Origin: Punica granatum
Taxonomy: Eukaryota; Streptophyta; Magnoliopsida; Myrtales; Lythraceae
Direction: 5' to 3'
Length of the DNA: 64,000 bases
NCBI RefSeq assembly: GCF_007655135.1
Contig: NC_045128.1
Location: forward strand, 37,046,811 to 37,110,810
Shown here: positions 21,482-32,800 of the stretch, one piece after another
Position numbering within the stretch: the stretch's first letter is position 1
Layout of the letters: the number at the start of each line of letters is the position of its first letter
Notes under the pieces: model-generated
Told to the model about the DNA's origin: nothing
The model's database searches: none
Seen by the model: only the letters and a program-made list of their open reading frames with translations
Made by a program: the position numbers and the translations under genes

Positions 21482-24393
21482 ATGAAACGGAAGCGTGGAC
21501 ATAAGAAAGGCAAGTCGAAAGCCAGCAAGGCAGCTCGGGTGAGCGAGGCACCTAAACCTGTTCCAAGTGAAAACGTCGAGAATGATTCTGCTAATGATCA
21601 GGCTGCTCATGATGAGCCGGACTTGAGGATGGAGGCTAATACGCCTTCTTCATCTGGTACTGACCAACCCTCCAATGTGGCAAGCATCAATCCCGATGGG
21701 TCGATTGAGAAAACGAGCAAGAAACCAGTAGGCCGTGTTAAAGTGAAGCTGAAGACATCTAAGATTTTGGACTCTCAGCACAATTCCTCGGATGCCCCCA
21801 CTCAGAGCGATACCGATAAGAGCAGCCAAAAGATGGACGTGGACAAGCAAGTTACAGATGTGGATAAGAAGGAAGATAGTATCGATTCAGTGCCTGAAAC
21901 GAATGCTGGTACTTCAGAGAATCCTTCAAAGAAAGCTGCAAGCATCAGGATTAAGACTCCAAAGGCTTTGGCCTCTTTGAGTAACCAGGCTGATAATGCA
22001 GTTGGAGGGGAAGTGGAGAGCATGCAGGTGCAGCAAGAGGAACCAAAGGAGAGTGTGCAACAAAAGGAACCAAAGGAAGCTGTGCGAAATTCCCAACACA
22101 ATAAGCAAGAGTTAGATTCCGCCCTGATGGTAATAAGTCATCCAAGAGATATAGTTTTTTAATATCTAAGTATCACCTTTCTATTCTGTGGTCGCTGTCC
22201 ATACATGTTCATTGTATTTTGTTTCCTTCGCCTACTTGCAGGTCATTAGGAAGGTTATGAAGATGGAAGCAGCTGAACCCTTCAATGTCCCAGTGGATCC
22301 AATTGCATTGGGAATACCTGTAAGTGTATTAATGGAACTTCTGTTCAAACTAAGTTTTAATTGCATATTGATATATGTTAGGTACTTATGTGTGTAAATT
22401 GACATTATTTTATTTGCGTCATTCTGGCGGGACTCCTCTTGTTACTACCTAGGATTACTTTGATGTGATCGATACTCCTATGGATTTCGGAACAATATGC
22501 ACCAATCTCGAAAATGGTGAGAAGTATAGGAATTCTGAGGATGTCTTCAATGATGTACAATACATCTGGGGGAACTGTTACAAGTATAACAATAAGGGAG
22601 ACTACATTTTAGATCTAATGAGGCGAGTGAAGAAGAATTTTATGAAGTATTGGACAGCAGCTGGTTTATACAGTGGTAAGATTATTATTATCAGCATCCT
22701 TTTGGCTTCTACTGCCTTTCTTGCCTTCATGCATTTTTATGTCGGTTTCGAATTTGGCATGTGAGTTTGTGACCCGTATCTTTAAAATCAAGGTTGACGT
22801 AGCTGTGTGCCGACTCATGGTAATGCTGTGAACTGGTATAACTAATCCATGGGGGAATCCGATTAGAAGAAACATGCCTACATGTACTTCAATAACGTAT
22901 TCAACTCTACCTCAAAAGATAATGCTGATTAGCAACTTTGGCGTTTTGAAAGAAAATCTGCACGAAATTCAGCCTTTTAATTGCAAACCGAATAAAGTTA
23001 GTGTTTGGTTTATTTTGTAGAGAAACTTTAGTTAGGCATGTGAATTGCATCTGCTGCCGTCTTCCTGTTTTGGATATGTGAATATGGTCACATTGATCAC
23101 TTGATTGCTTGCGTTCTTTTGATATTTGCCTCGTAATCATTGTCTAAAAGGACGCTTAGCAGGAATTTGAATATTACCTGTTCTTTTTACAGGCAGTGAG
23201 AGTGCTGGAGAGAATGGTTCTGGTAAAGGTGGTTTCAAACCCAAAGGGAAAAAGCGTCATGGGTATATATACCATTGCTCGATTCCTTTGTAAAATTTAT
23301 ATTATCAGCAGCTCAAAACAAAGCTGTTTTCTCTAATGATTCATTGGGTGTTCTTTTAACTTTCTTTCATATTATTGCAGATTCAGACGCCATAAAAGCA
23401 ATTGCTTATGTGCAATATGTGTTCTGAAGCGCAAAAGAAAGGAACGCGAGGAGAGGGAGAGAATGGAGCGAGGTCAGGTTGCTGAGGAACTGAAGCAAGA
23501 GGTACATTAGAAGCTTTGCTAAGGATTTTTAGTTACACTTGTGATGGACAATGTCTTATAGGAGAGAAAGTGCGTTGTTTTTGGAGTAAAACTGCTTGTG
23601 AATGCTTAATGAATGTTCAATGCTCCTTTCTTATGTTCAGGAGCCATTAAATCTAGGGAGTCCATATGGTGAGGGATCATCATCGAATTCCGAGGATTCA
23701 CAGGACCGCGATGCAGATGCCGACATGGAAGATAAAGGAGAAGAGGTGAAGTTGGAGCCCTCTCAGCAGCAGCAACACAGCCCTCGTAATCAGAAAGAGC
23801 GTGGTGAGGACGAGAAGGATCGAGGAGATGATGAGACGGAGACTCGTCAGAGTGATGACAGCCAAACTCAACCTCCTGATAAGTCCCAAGATACCGATAG
23901 TTTAGGAGTGGAAACTGCTACCAAACAGCAGGTGAAGGGGCCTGAGTCCAGCGGAGTTCAAGAAAGTAGTCAGAAAGAAATTGCGTTGGAAAAGCTCGAG
24001 GAAAATGCCGCAGTGCAGCATCAGAAGATGAAGGTATTCTCCTGCTCTACTTCTATCGTATGATACTATAAGCTGGCAGCACAAACAGCTATCACTGATT
24101 GCGGCCTCCTGTGAATATGTAATATAGCACAAGGGAATTCGGAGCCAGTGATAGTTGAGAAAGATTGTCGAGTAACTTCCGAAAATGTTTTGCAGGAGGC
24201 ACGGGAGAAGAAGCATAAAGCCCAGTTGTACAAGAGCTTGTACAGCGAAAATCCTACAGTTCTTAGTCTATGCGGAAGTCTGTTCCCTGAGGATCCGAAT
24301 TCTGTTTGGAGTGGGCCGCATTCACTGGTTCTGCGACGACGACCATCTCAGTCTTCTTCCATCCTCGCAGCTATCGAATCATTTATGAAGTAG
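21482..24393 (+). CDS. Bromodomain-containing chromatin protein
   Basis: Seven exons, join(21482..22129, 22242..22319, 22453..22675, 23193..23262, 23381..23501, 23641..24033, 24196..24393), 576 aa. The bromodomain binds acetyl-lysine on histones. Plant single-bromodomain proteins of this type are reported as SWI/SNF-associated, so nuclear. The N-terminus is very basic (MKRKRGHKKGKSKASKAAR). The bromodomain covers about residues 217–320: ..FNVPVDPIALGIPDYFDVID, PMDFGTICTNLENGEKY and GNCYKYNNKGDYI, with the acetyl-lysine Asn in CYKYNN. After it comes RRHKSNCLCAICVLKRKRKE, a C-x-C-x2-C basic block, then acidic and Gln-rich sequence and a conserved C-terminal block (KAQLYKSLYSENPTVLSLCG..). The last acceptor is a judgement: 24196 has the best pyrimidine tract and keeps phase 0, but 24145 would also stay open. 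Confidence 0.9.
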
Positions 24394-24871
24394 TGGCCCG
24401 ATTACCATTTTAAGCATTTTCTTACCACCATGTGGGCAGGGCAGAGTTTTTTCTTTTCTTTTTTTTTTTTGATGAATATGGGCAGGTAGTGTTGATGTAC
24501 AATCTTTCGGTGTATGTAATTTGCTTTTCATATGACTAACATTGTAAACGGAAAGAATTTCATAATGAAGCAAGGTTATGATTAAGCTCGTAGCAAAGTA
24601 CAACTTTAACAGCTGACGCTGATATGCAAGCAAGTTCCATCATTTGAATACAAAGGATGAAGACTATAAATGAGGGAACAGGCAGCCTGTATCATGCTAA
24701 AATCAGGCTGCATGCATTACGATAAGTTCTCGCCTACTCCACATCGATAACTTGGGATATTTTGGGACCCAATGTTGAGTATCGATATCGTCTGGATCCA
24801 CCTAAGAATGGGTTTGACACAGGGATTAACTTTGGCAGGACGTTCTTCAATAGTAGTGGGTATTTTGTAGA
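24394..24871. other. Convergent intergenic spacer
   Basis: Facing 3' ends of the bromodomain gene (+) and the TruA-type gene (-), 478 bp apart. It contains a T run at about 24461–24470 and no other recognisable feature. The two 3' UTRs may overlap. Confidence 0.5.
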
Positions 24872-27045
24872 TCAGAGCCCAGAGAGATCATATCTGACGT
24901 GCCCGAGGTAGAGACCACAAGCAGGAGCCATCGGACTTGCCTTAGTCACATCCTTCGCATCCAAAATTCTTTTCACTGAAAATTTATCCATCACAATAAC
25001 AGTGATTCAGTGACCAAAACAGACCTAAATAATCTTTATCACTTTTCTCCAAGTTATGAGCTCGACAGGCAACGGATCACATAAACAAAGAATTTTCCAA
25101 AGATTACCAATATTCTTAAGAGAACATAATATGGACTAGAATGTTTAAGATCTTTGTCATGGCCTTGAACTGGTGTACCTAATCACGAGCAAGAATTTCT
25201 TCCCCCCTATTTCTTAGCAAAAATTTAAAAGGAGGCAAACTTACCATCAGAAGTTGTCAAATCTCCAGTACCTACAGCTTTTAGAACACCAACAAGCAGT
25301 CTAACCTGAGAGAGGAGAGGCAGGACCTCAATCAGTATTTCATCATATGAAAACTATATGTGCGAAGAAAACTTTTCAATATGATCATCGTTTGACAACA
25401 ATTCATACAAGCTTCTCAGCATGAATGTATATACTCAAAAAGGAGGGAAAGGAAATCATTGAACAATTATAGAACGTGTATGCAGGGCTTCCTACTTGAG
25501 CAAGCAATAAACTCCACCACTAGTCTAGTACTGAAATCTTCTACTACTGAATGGGCTATATTTGATTTTCAAAATATAAGAGCGCAAAATTTCATTAGAA
25601 AAAGAAAGAAAAATAGAAAGAAAGAAAGAATGAATGAAAAAAAGAAACAATAGAAACCTAAAGCAAAACAAATGCCGAACCTGGTGGTATAGAAAAGAGC
25701 GAGCACGTGCAGTTACCACAAAGCATCGATGCTTTTTTCTTATCCCAAATCCAAGATCAGTCAGCTTAGTGGTGCTTTCAACTCTTTCACCAGTCAACCC
25801 AGCCTCTGACTTATCTGAACCTATGCGAGGATCTTCATTCCCTAGATCTTCTTCTCTTCTATCCGCAATTGAAGGAAAATAAGGAGATGGAACCACCTCA
25901 GTAACATTAAATTCGTCTAATGTCCTGATAGGCGAGTTTGCCTGTAAATGATCAGGGCCATACTAATTGAGTGCTCAAGACAAGTTTACTGTCTCTTAGC
26001 CAATCTGCATTTATTGCTATAAATAACTCAAAACAAGACCTAAATAATTATCTGGACAACATTTCTTCATCTTTTGCTGAACTCTGGAAAGTATCACAAA
26101 CCTATTATCTAAAAGCAAGCAAGAATAGAAAAGCTGTAAATGCCATTATGTGGAAAACTACCTGGCAACCTGCTGCTCTGAAGGAACTGAAATCATGGTG
26201 CCCAACAAGAACTTTGCAAGCTTCCTGCAAATAATTGTTTCGGACCTTATAATATCCTGAATAAAATAGCTGAAGCAATTACCAAAATATCATGATTCCA
26301 ACTTCTAATTCTAACCTGCATAGCGCAGACATCTAACACTTCTGGTACATGCCATGCTCGGTCTTTCTCAAAAGTTGAGAGAGGCTCTGACCCCGATAGC
26401 AAACGATAGAAATATCTGAGGAAGTTCTCAATGATGTCAGTTATAATTTCTTCAGTAAGGGCTGAAATTTCAATAACAATGGACATCAATATTCAAGAGA
26501 ATAGTAAACAAACAACTTGGTGATAGGATAAACTCTATGATATGTTTTTCACATTTAGGTACACTACACAAACTATATCACATGCAACAAGAACAAAGAA
26601 ATGTCAAGCCAAAAACTCAAAATAATGACATACTTGAATGGAAGTTTATTTTTGGGTAAGACCAATATAATTAATTCAATTTGTATTAACACCGGAAAAG
26701 AAGCCAAACCATTCAGTTGTTCGCATTTGTAGTGCCTAGAGTGCCAGTGTATGATGGTTATATGATAATTAAAAGTTCAATACCTACGTTCTTTCACGAG
26801 CTTTATATCTGGCATGAAAATCAGCCGGAACACATCGAACGTCAGTTACCATTATATCTCCTTCAACCTTCTGGCATAGGAAAATGAAATGTAGTTCAGG
26901 GTCTCCTCAAATCGAACCAGCTTAGACCTATATAGCATGCCTCGGAAGGTCGCTACTTTGCCGAACAAGCTTCTTAACAGATGTTTAAAAGCAAAATAGG
27001 GAAAATTTTCCTCAGCATTTTTCTCTAGATGACACCGAAAAAAGT

Positions 27046-27087
<42 letters not shown>

Positions 27088-28786
27088 AGGGGGGGGGTGG
27101 GGAAAAAAAGGAAAAAAAACAAACCTGTAAGAAATGGTTAACAGCTCTTCTCACCACTGCAGGTTCATGAGGTGGTAACTGCATAATAAACCAAGCAGAA
27201 GTAATCAGAGGAAATATCTCCAGCTTGTTTATTTTTTAGCACTTATGGAGAAAAAATAAACATAAAATGTGAGAGAAGATATAAAATAGTAACATGAAAA
27301 ATTCAAAAGATTACACTATCTTAAACTAATCTTTAATAGCATACTTCACGTACTGAAGATGACATACCACTTCACCAGGCTTTCGTTTACTGATGCGTTC
27401 CACATCAACATGACAAACATTTGATAAGGCATGAACTCCTGCATCCTAAAAATTTGCCCAAAAAAAGAATCTACAAATTTCAGAGGAATGCAAAAGCAAC
27501 TGGAAATAAAACTTTCACATCAGACATGGAATTGCCAAATGCAGGCCTAAACCATGAACTTATTTTTAGCGAGCACATTCAACAAGCACGACTGAACCTG
27601 CATAACCTTCTCCTTTCTTTAAAATTCAACATATTTATAATGGCCCTTCAAGTTTTAAACCTTACTAAACTGTTCTTATACTTTTATGTTATGCTCTCTA
27701 CCTGACCACTCCATGAAGCTTGTATCCTAAGAGGAAAGACTACTGTATCTGTTTCTGCACAGTTGTTCGCATGATATAATGGTTTTTTGTAATAAGCTCC
27801 AAGAAGACGTGAGCCATATAGATTCATCAACAGGATCACACAAATTGTATAAGCAAATAATGTAAAGTAGAAAATTGACTTACAGTACGACTGGAGCAGA
27901 AAATCGAGACAGGCTGCCCCACAAATTTCAGAAAAGCTTCCTGCAACCATGAAAAGATAACATGTTGATCAGTCACCATTAGAAACTTGCCCTGATCTCA
28001 GCAGAAAAGCATGGAAAATGAGGATGGACAAATCATTACACCCAAATGGAGAAGGAAACTCTAGAATCCGGAATTTCTCCAGGACTTTAGGAGACAGATA
28101 TAGAGGAATCATCGAGATAGATTTCTACTTCCACGGTATCGTTATTCAGAGGCCATCTGACACTCTAAGCGATACTATGCTGCTCACTCTGTGATTGACA
28201 ACAAGATTCCAAGCTAAGCAATGGTAGCTGAGCTCTAATAGGCATTCTTTTATACTGTCATAACATACTACGCATTTAGTAAATCAGAAGTTCTCCACCA
28301 CTGTCCGTTCTCCTTCATATCCTCTGTTGCACTTAGCTAGAAAGTACGTGGATAATATACTAAGCTGCTCACTCCGTGATCGAGAACAACACTCAAACCT
28401 AATCAATGGCAGCTGAACTCTAATGGGTATTCTCTGACGCTATCATAACATACTACGGAATTAGCAAAAATCAGAACTTCTCGAGCTTCTTCCGCTTTCC
28501 TTCATATTCTCTCCATTGACTTAGCTAGAAGAGCTCATCTTTCAAGTACCTCGAGAACGCCGACCGCTGTTCTGCAATTGGGCTGCTGCTGGGACCCAGA
28601 GAACCGAGTCCCAATGTATTCAATCGCCACCAGATACCTTTGGATTCCAGGCTTGTGGCTCATGGGTTGGGCAGAGTCGCTCGGTTCTACTTCTTCGTCG
28701 CTGCAAGACTCGATCTTTGCAATCTTTGAAGGCCTCTGGGGACTCTCAGACGGAGTTCCGATCGAGCGTTCCGTGCTTTCCGTCAT
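24872..28786 (-). CDS. TruA-type tRNA pseudouridine synthase
   Basis: Ten exons: complement(join(24872..24975, 25245..25305, 25681..25941, 26162..26224, 26316..26415, 26788..26870, 27125..27178, 27368..27445, 27884..27940, 28550..28786)), 365 aa. TruA enzymes convert uridine to pseudouridine in the tRNA anticodon arm (positions 38–40 in bacteria). The order is: a Ser/Glu-rich N-tail, YLVAIEYIGTRFSGSQQQPN, SSRTDAGVHALSN with the catalytic Asp (about residue 99, formed across an exon junction), DFHARYKARERTYFYRLLSG, VGHHDFSSFRAAGCQ, an insert of about 50 acidic residues, ARSFLYHQVRLLVGVLKAVG, and SPMAPACGLYLGHVRYDL at the end. The first ATG is 28786; the frame is open upstream but only with a TTG. 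No transit peptide is evident from this start. The organelle and target tRNA are not known. Confidence 0.9.
27048..27102. repeat. 38-nt G homopolymer in a TruA-gene intron
   Basis: Thirty-eight G in a row on the plus strand (27048–27085), then CAA, nine G, T and four G. It lies in the intron between exons 4 and 5 of the minus-strand gene, so the pre-mRNA carries a long C tract just after the donor. Runs of this length are prone to polymerase slippage. Confidence 0.9.
28171..28536. repeat. Imperfect ~180-bp tandem duplication in intron 1 of the TruA gene
   Basis: Unit A is about 28171–28344 and unit B about 28351–28536. Shared blocks in order are TGCTGCTCACT/AAGCTGCTCACT, CAATGG-AGCTGA-CTCTAAT, TCATAACATACTACG, and CTTAGCTAGAA. 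Unit B ends close to the exon 1 splice donor (28549–28548 on the minus strand). Confidence 0.8.
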
Positions 28787-29867
28787 TTTCTCATTGATTT
28801 CCACTCTCAGTTTCCCGGCGTTCAAACGCCAGGCAAGCCGTAGGGTTTAGGGGGCCGGAAGTTAGGTTCCGGGCGGGGAAGGGAAACTTGACCCGTTTCG
28901 CCAGATCCGTTTCCATTTTAGCGGGAATTACCGATTTTCTATACAATTCCAATTTGGGAAAATCTCCCGAAGTCCAATTCTTTTGGAAGCCAATCATAAA
29001 GCAATTGCATATTTCTTTAGCTTCCGGGTAAATGGCATTAGAGCACTCATATTGATCGCTCCTGGGTAAGCCGAGATTGATCGGTCGACTTTAATGGCAC
29101 TGAAAGAGAGAGCGATGCCCGTATGGATTGGTTGATAGATAGCTTTGTGCGTATTGTTAGATTTGCAATTGCATATATTTCTTTAGCTTTTGGTTAAATG
29201 GCATTAGAGCGCTCATATTGATCGATGCCTCATCTTACATTTATATAGATAAATATATGGACGTGCTCGTAAAGAAAAGAACCAACAAGATTATATAATT
29301 GTTTTTGCATCGGAACACCTACCTTAATATTCGAAGCAATGCTATTGATTAATGGTTTACGATCACTTAATTCACTTGGAATTTCTAATCTGGCAAGACT
29401 TGCGAGAAGTATTTTATGTACAATAATTTAATCGATCAAATCGAAAGCCAATGGCCCAAAATCGAGTTAGAGTATGAAGCAACTCCTGCATTGCCATTAC
29501 CAATATAATTAACATGTATTGATTGGAAATGTAATACACAAAGTAAGCGTACAATTTGTATGGCCCTCATTAAAAGCCATATATGCAAAGCCCTTCTACG
29601 TGCCAAAAAAGAGAAATTCCCCCTTAAAAAGAAGTGCACCCACCCAACTCTCTAAAAAAATATATATATATTATATATCATTCCTACGTCTCTACTTTCG
29701 CTTGTTCCCACAAAAGAACCCTAAAAGAAACAAAAACAAAAAGATTCACAAGAAAAAAGAAGAAGAAGATAATATTAGTTTTAAAAGGAAATTAAGAAAT
29801 TTAAACCCCGTTATAAAGACACCCCGTTTGTAAATTACTCTAGAGAAAACCTCGGATTATTTATGTT
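28787..29867. other. TruA 5' flank and BAM3 3' flank
   Basis: No coding sequence is supported. The first 200 bases are the TruA leader. A second duplication lies at 29001–29060 and 29165–29226 (block GCAATTGCATAT..TTTCTTTAGCTT, then AAATGGCATTAGAGC and CTCATATTGATCG). An AT microsatellite is at about 29660–29680. The BAM3 3' UTR is presumably at the right end. Confidence 0.5.
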
Positions 29868-32800
29868 TTAAACCAAAAGAACTTGTTGTTTGGAGTTTAG
29901 ATGGCTTTGTTCCTTTTCCGGGCCATTGCTTTGGGCCTGTTTCGTGGTCCGAGAGGCCGAGGACGAGGACGACTGGTGGCCGCTGTGGTCTGGGGAGACG
30001 TTTTTGGGGTACTCTGACAACATCTGGACGACCTCCCTCATATTGGGTCGCTCCACGCTGTTGTCCTGGACGCAGAGCATGGCGATGAAGAAGAGATGCT
30101 CGGCCTCATCCCTTGGCACCAGGGTCAGCCTGGGGTCGACGATGCGGTCTGCCTCTTCCTTCCTGCACCCGGTCGCTCGTTTGCTCCATTGGACGATGTC
30201 CACGCCCTCGCCGAAGTCCCCCACGGGCCGTCGACCCGTCAGGAGCTCCAAGAGGACAACTCCGAAGCTGTAGACATCGCTCTTCTCATCGACCCGTAGC
30301 GTGTACGCGTACTCTGCACTTGAGAAAAATGAACAAAGTTATGGATACTACAATCAAGTGGGCCCACTTGGGGGCCAAAAGTGGGTTGCGGGCGGGAAGA
30401 AGACAGCCCTTTACACGTAAGGACCCAAACATCAATGGTCCAAACAAAAGGCAGGAAAGCCATTCAACCTCATTTCACAACTTTTAATTAAATTAAAACA
30501 AAAAAATTAAAGTGAATTTAATAAAAAAAGAAAAAACGAAAAAAGGAAAAATATATGTTAAGCTTTCACGACCATCGAAGCCTTTGCTACGTTGGACCGT
30601 GTTGGTCAGGGGTTTTGGGTGTCAGATTTTGACCCATTGGATTCTAAGATCAGACCGTGTGGGCCCACGGCTTCTATCGGACTAATGCAGAGTTGGCCAA
30701 CACTAAAGCATAATTTTTTTTTCGAGTAGATTATCACTGTCGCCATCCACTTATGTTATTGTCACCGTTTTTACTCATGACATATTTTTACCATCACTGA
30801 GCTCTAAACGTTGACATTATGTCTAATATTTATACTTTTCCGTTAACATTCGTGATGAAAAATTTATGGACAACGTTATATACCATGTTACTTTTTTCGT
30901 TATAGAAGGATATAAATGTTAGATGCAATGTTAACATTTGAGGCTAAGGGGTAGCAAAAATATTTATGGGACAAAAACGGTGACAATGACATAAGTGATG
31001 GGCGACAATGATAATCTACTCTCTTTTTTTTTTTCTCTCCCCCTTTGTTTTTAGTTTATCCAAAAAATTATGCTCTCTGACCCAACCATAATATCGTTTG
31101 TATTGCGAAAGTCATGGGAAGCCTTCTGGGTTTGCATGATGTGACCTATGAGATTCGGTACACATTCCCAAACGATTAAGATCGGCCCGGAGCAAACAAA
31201 ATACGGGTTTCAGACATTATTACTGTAGACGATGCGATAAAAAAAATCGACAAAATCTCGGGATCGAGAAGATCGACCTAGTTTCTAAATGGAGAAAGGT
31301 TTTGCTTTCTTCTTTCATCATGGGGTTTGATTTCAAAGCATCTAGCGGGGCTTAATGAGTGCTAATGATTGGAGCACAGCGGGGATTGTCTTTGTTATTC
31401 TTATTCCCTACAGCCATGATGATGAGCCCGGGAGAGGAGGAAGGTTTTGAGTTCTCCTTTTCTGACCGTTTGATTTAAGACAGGTTGTTATTACGGATGG
31501 TAAAGATTCTATTGGTGGGGCCGGGCGAAGACAATCTGACGGTCCAGCTTTCGAGATGGCCCACAAGTTGGACTGGCCCCAGGACAAGTTAGTTAACTAA
31601 AACAGTGGAGTAGAGTGGACACAAAACATCATGTCTTAGGTACAATCATTACAAATTAATTAAAATCAAAACTTAACTCTAAATTCAAACACATTCTTAG
31701 TCTCCGGTGGTACGACTCAAGTCAGGTATTTAGGAAAAAATATTGGGTAAATAATACGTAATCAAGCGCCGTGTAAAATCCTATTCTTGAATGGCATATG
31801 TAAAGTAAGAAAGAGAAAGTTGTCTAGTGACACCTTTGTTATTCTTGAATGGATTTTTACGCAAAAATTTGAGTGTGTATTATTCATTTAATATTTTCTC
31901 GATATTTAGAGCCTAGCCTAAGATGTCTTGTGTGGGCCTGGGTGTGATCATTGGAGCCGTCGGATCGAATGACGTGTGCTCTCCCTGTTCGATCCAACGG
32001 CTTGGATGGCCGGGGAATATTCTACTCAACTGGGAAAAGGAAAGAGATGGATATGGAATCATGTACCTGGAGCAATGTAGCCGTATGATCCTGCGATCGC
32101 GGACATGCACTCCGAAGCACCCCCGTCCACCAGGAATTTCGCGAGCCCGAAATCTGCTACGTGGGCCTCGAAGCTCGAGTTCAGGAGTATGTTGTTGGAC
32201 TTCACGTCACGGTGGACAATCAGCGGAGAACAGTCGTGGTGGAGGTAGCAGAGGCCCTTCGCGGCCTCGATGGCGATCTTGTACCTCAGGTTCCATCCTA
32301 GGAACCCGCCCTTCTTCCCGTGTAGCGCCTCCCCTAAGCTCCCATTCCTCATGTACTCGTACACGAGGAGATTCGTCTCCTTGTTCGAGCAGAATGCCAG
32401 CAGCCTCACAATGTTCCGGTGCCTGATGTTGCCTAGCGTCTGGATCTCTGCCCGGAACCCGTGGTCGTGGCTGTTTGTCCCAAACCCGAGAAGTTTCTTG
32501 ACGGCGATCTCCACTCCGTTTGGCATTTTCCCGTGATAGACGATCCCTGCTCCGCCTCTGCCAATCACATTCCCGTCTTTCACGCATTCGAGGATGTCCG
32601 AGACCGTGAAATCGAGCTTCTGGAAGGCCGTCATCTTCCATGAACTGGTGGGACCGCTCCTCTTAAACGACTTGGCCTTAATTATTGCAGCTGCCGCGAA
32701 TACTAGAGAGCAGAGGAGGAGCCCAAGTGCGAATATGAGCTTAAAGTTCGAGGAGTTCTTATGGGGGCCACTCGGGATCGCAGTGAAATTGCACGGGTTG

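Noticed and set aside
28787..28825. Longer N-terminus for the TruA-type protein
   Set aside because: The upstream frame only has a TTG start; the first ATG is 28786.
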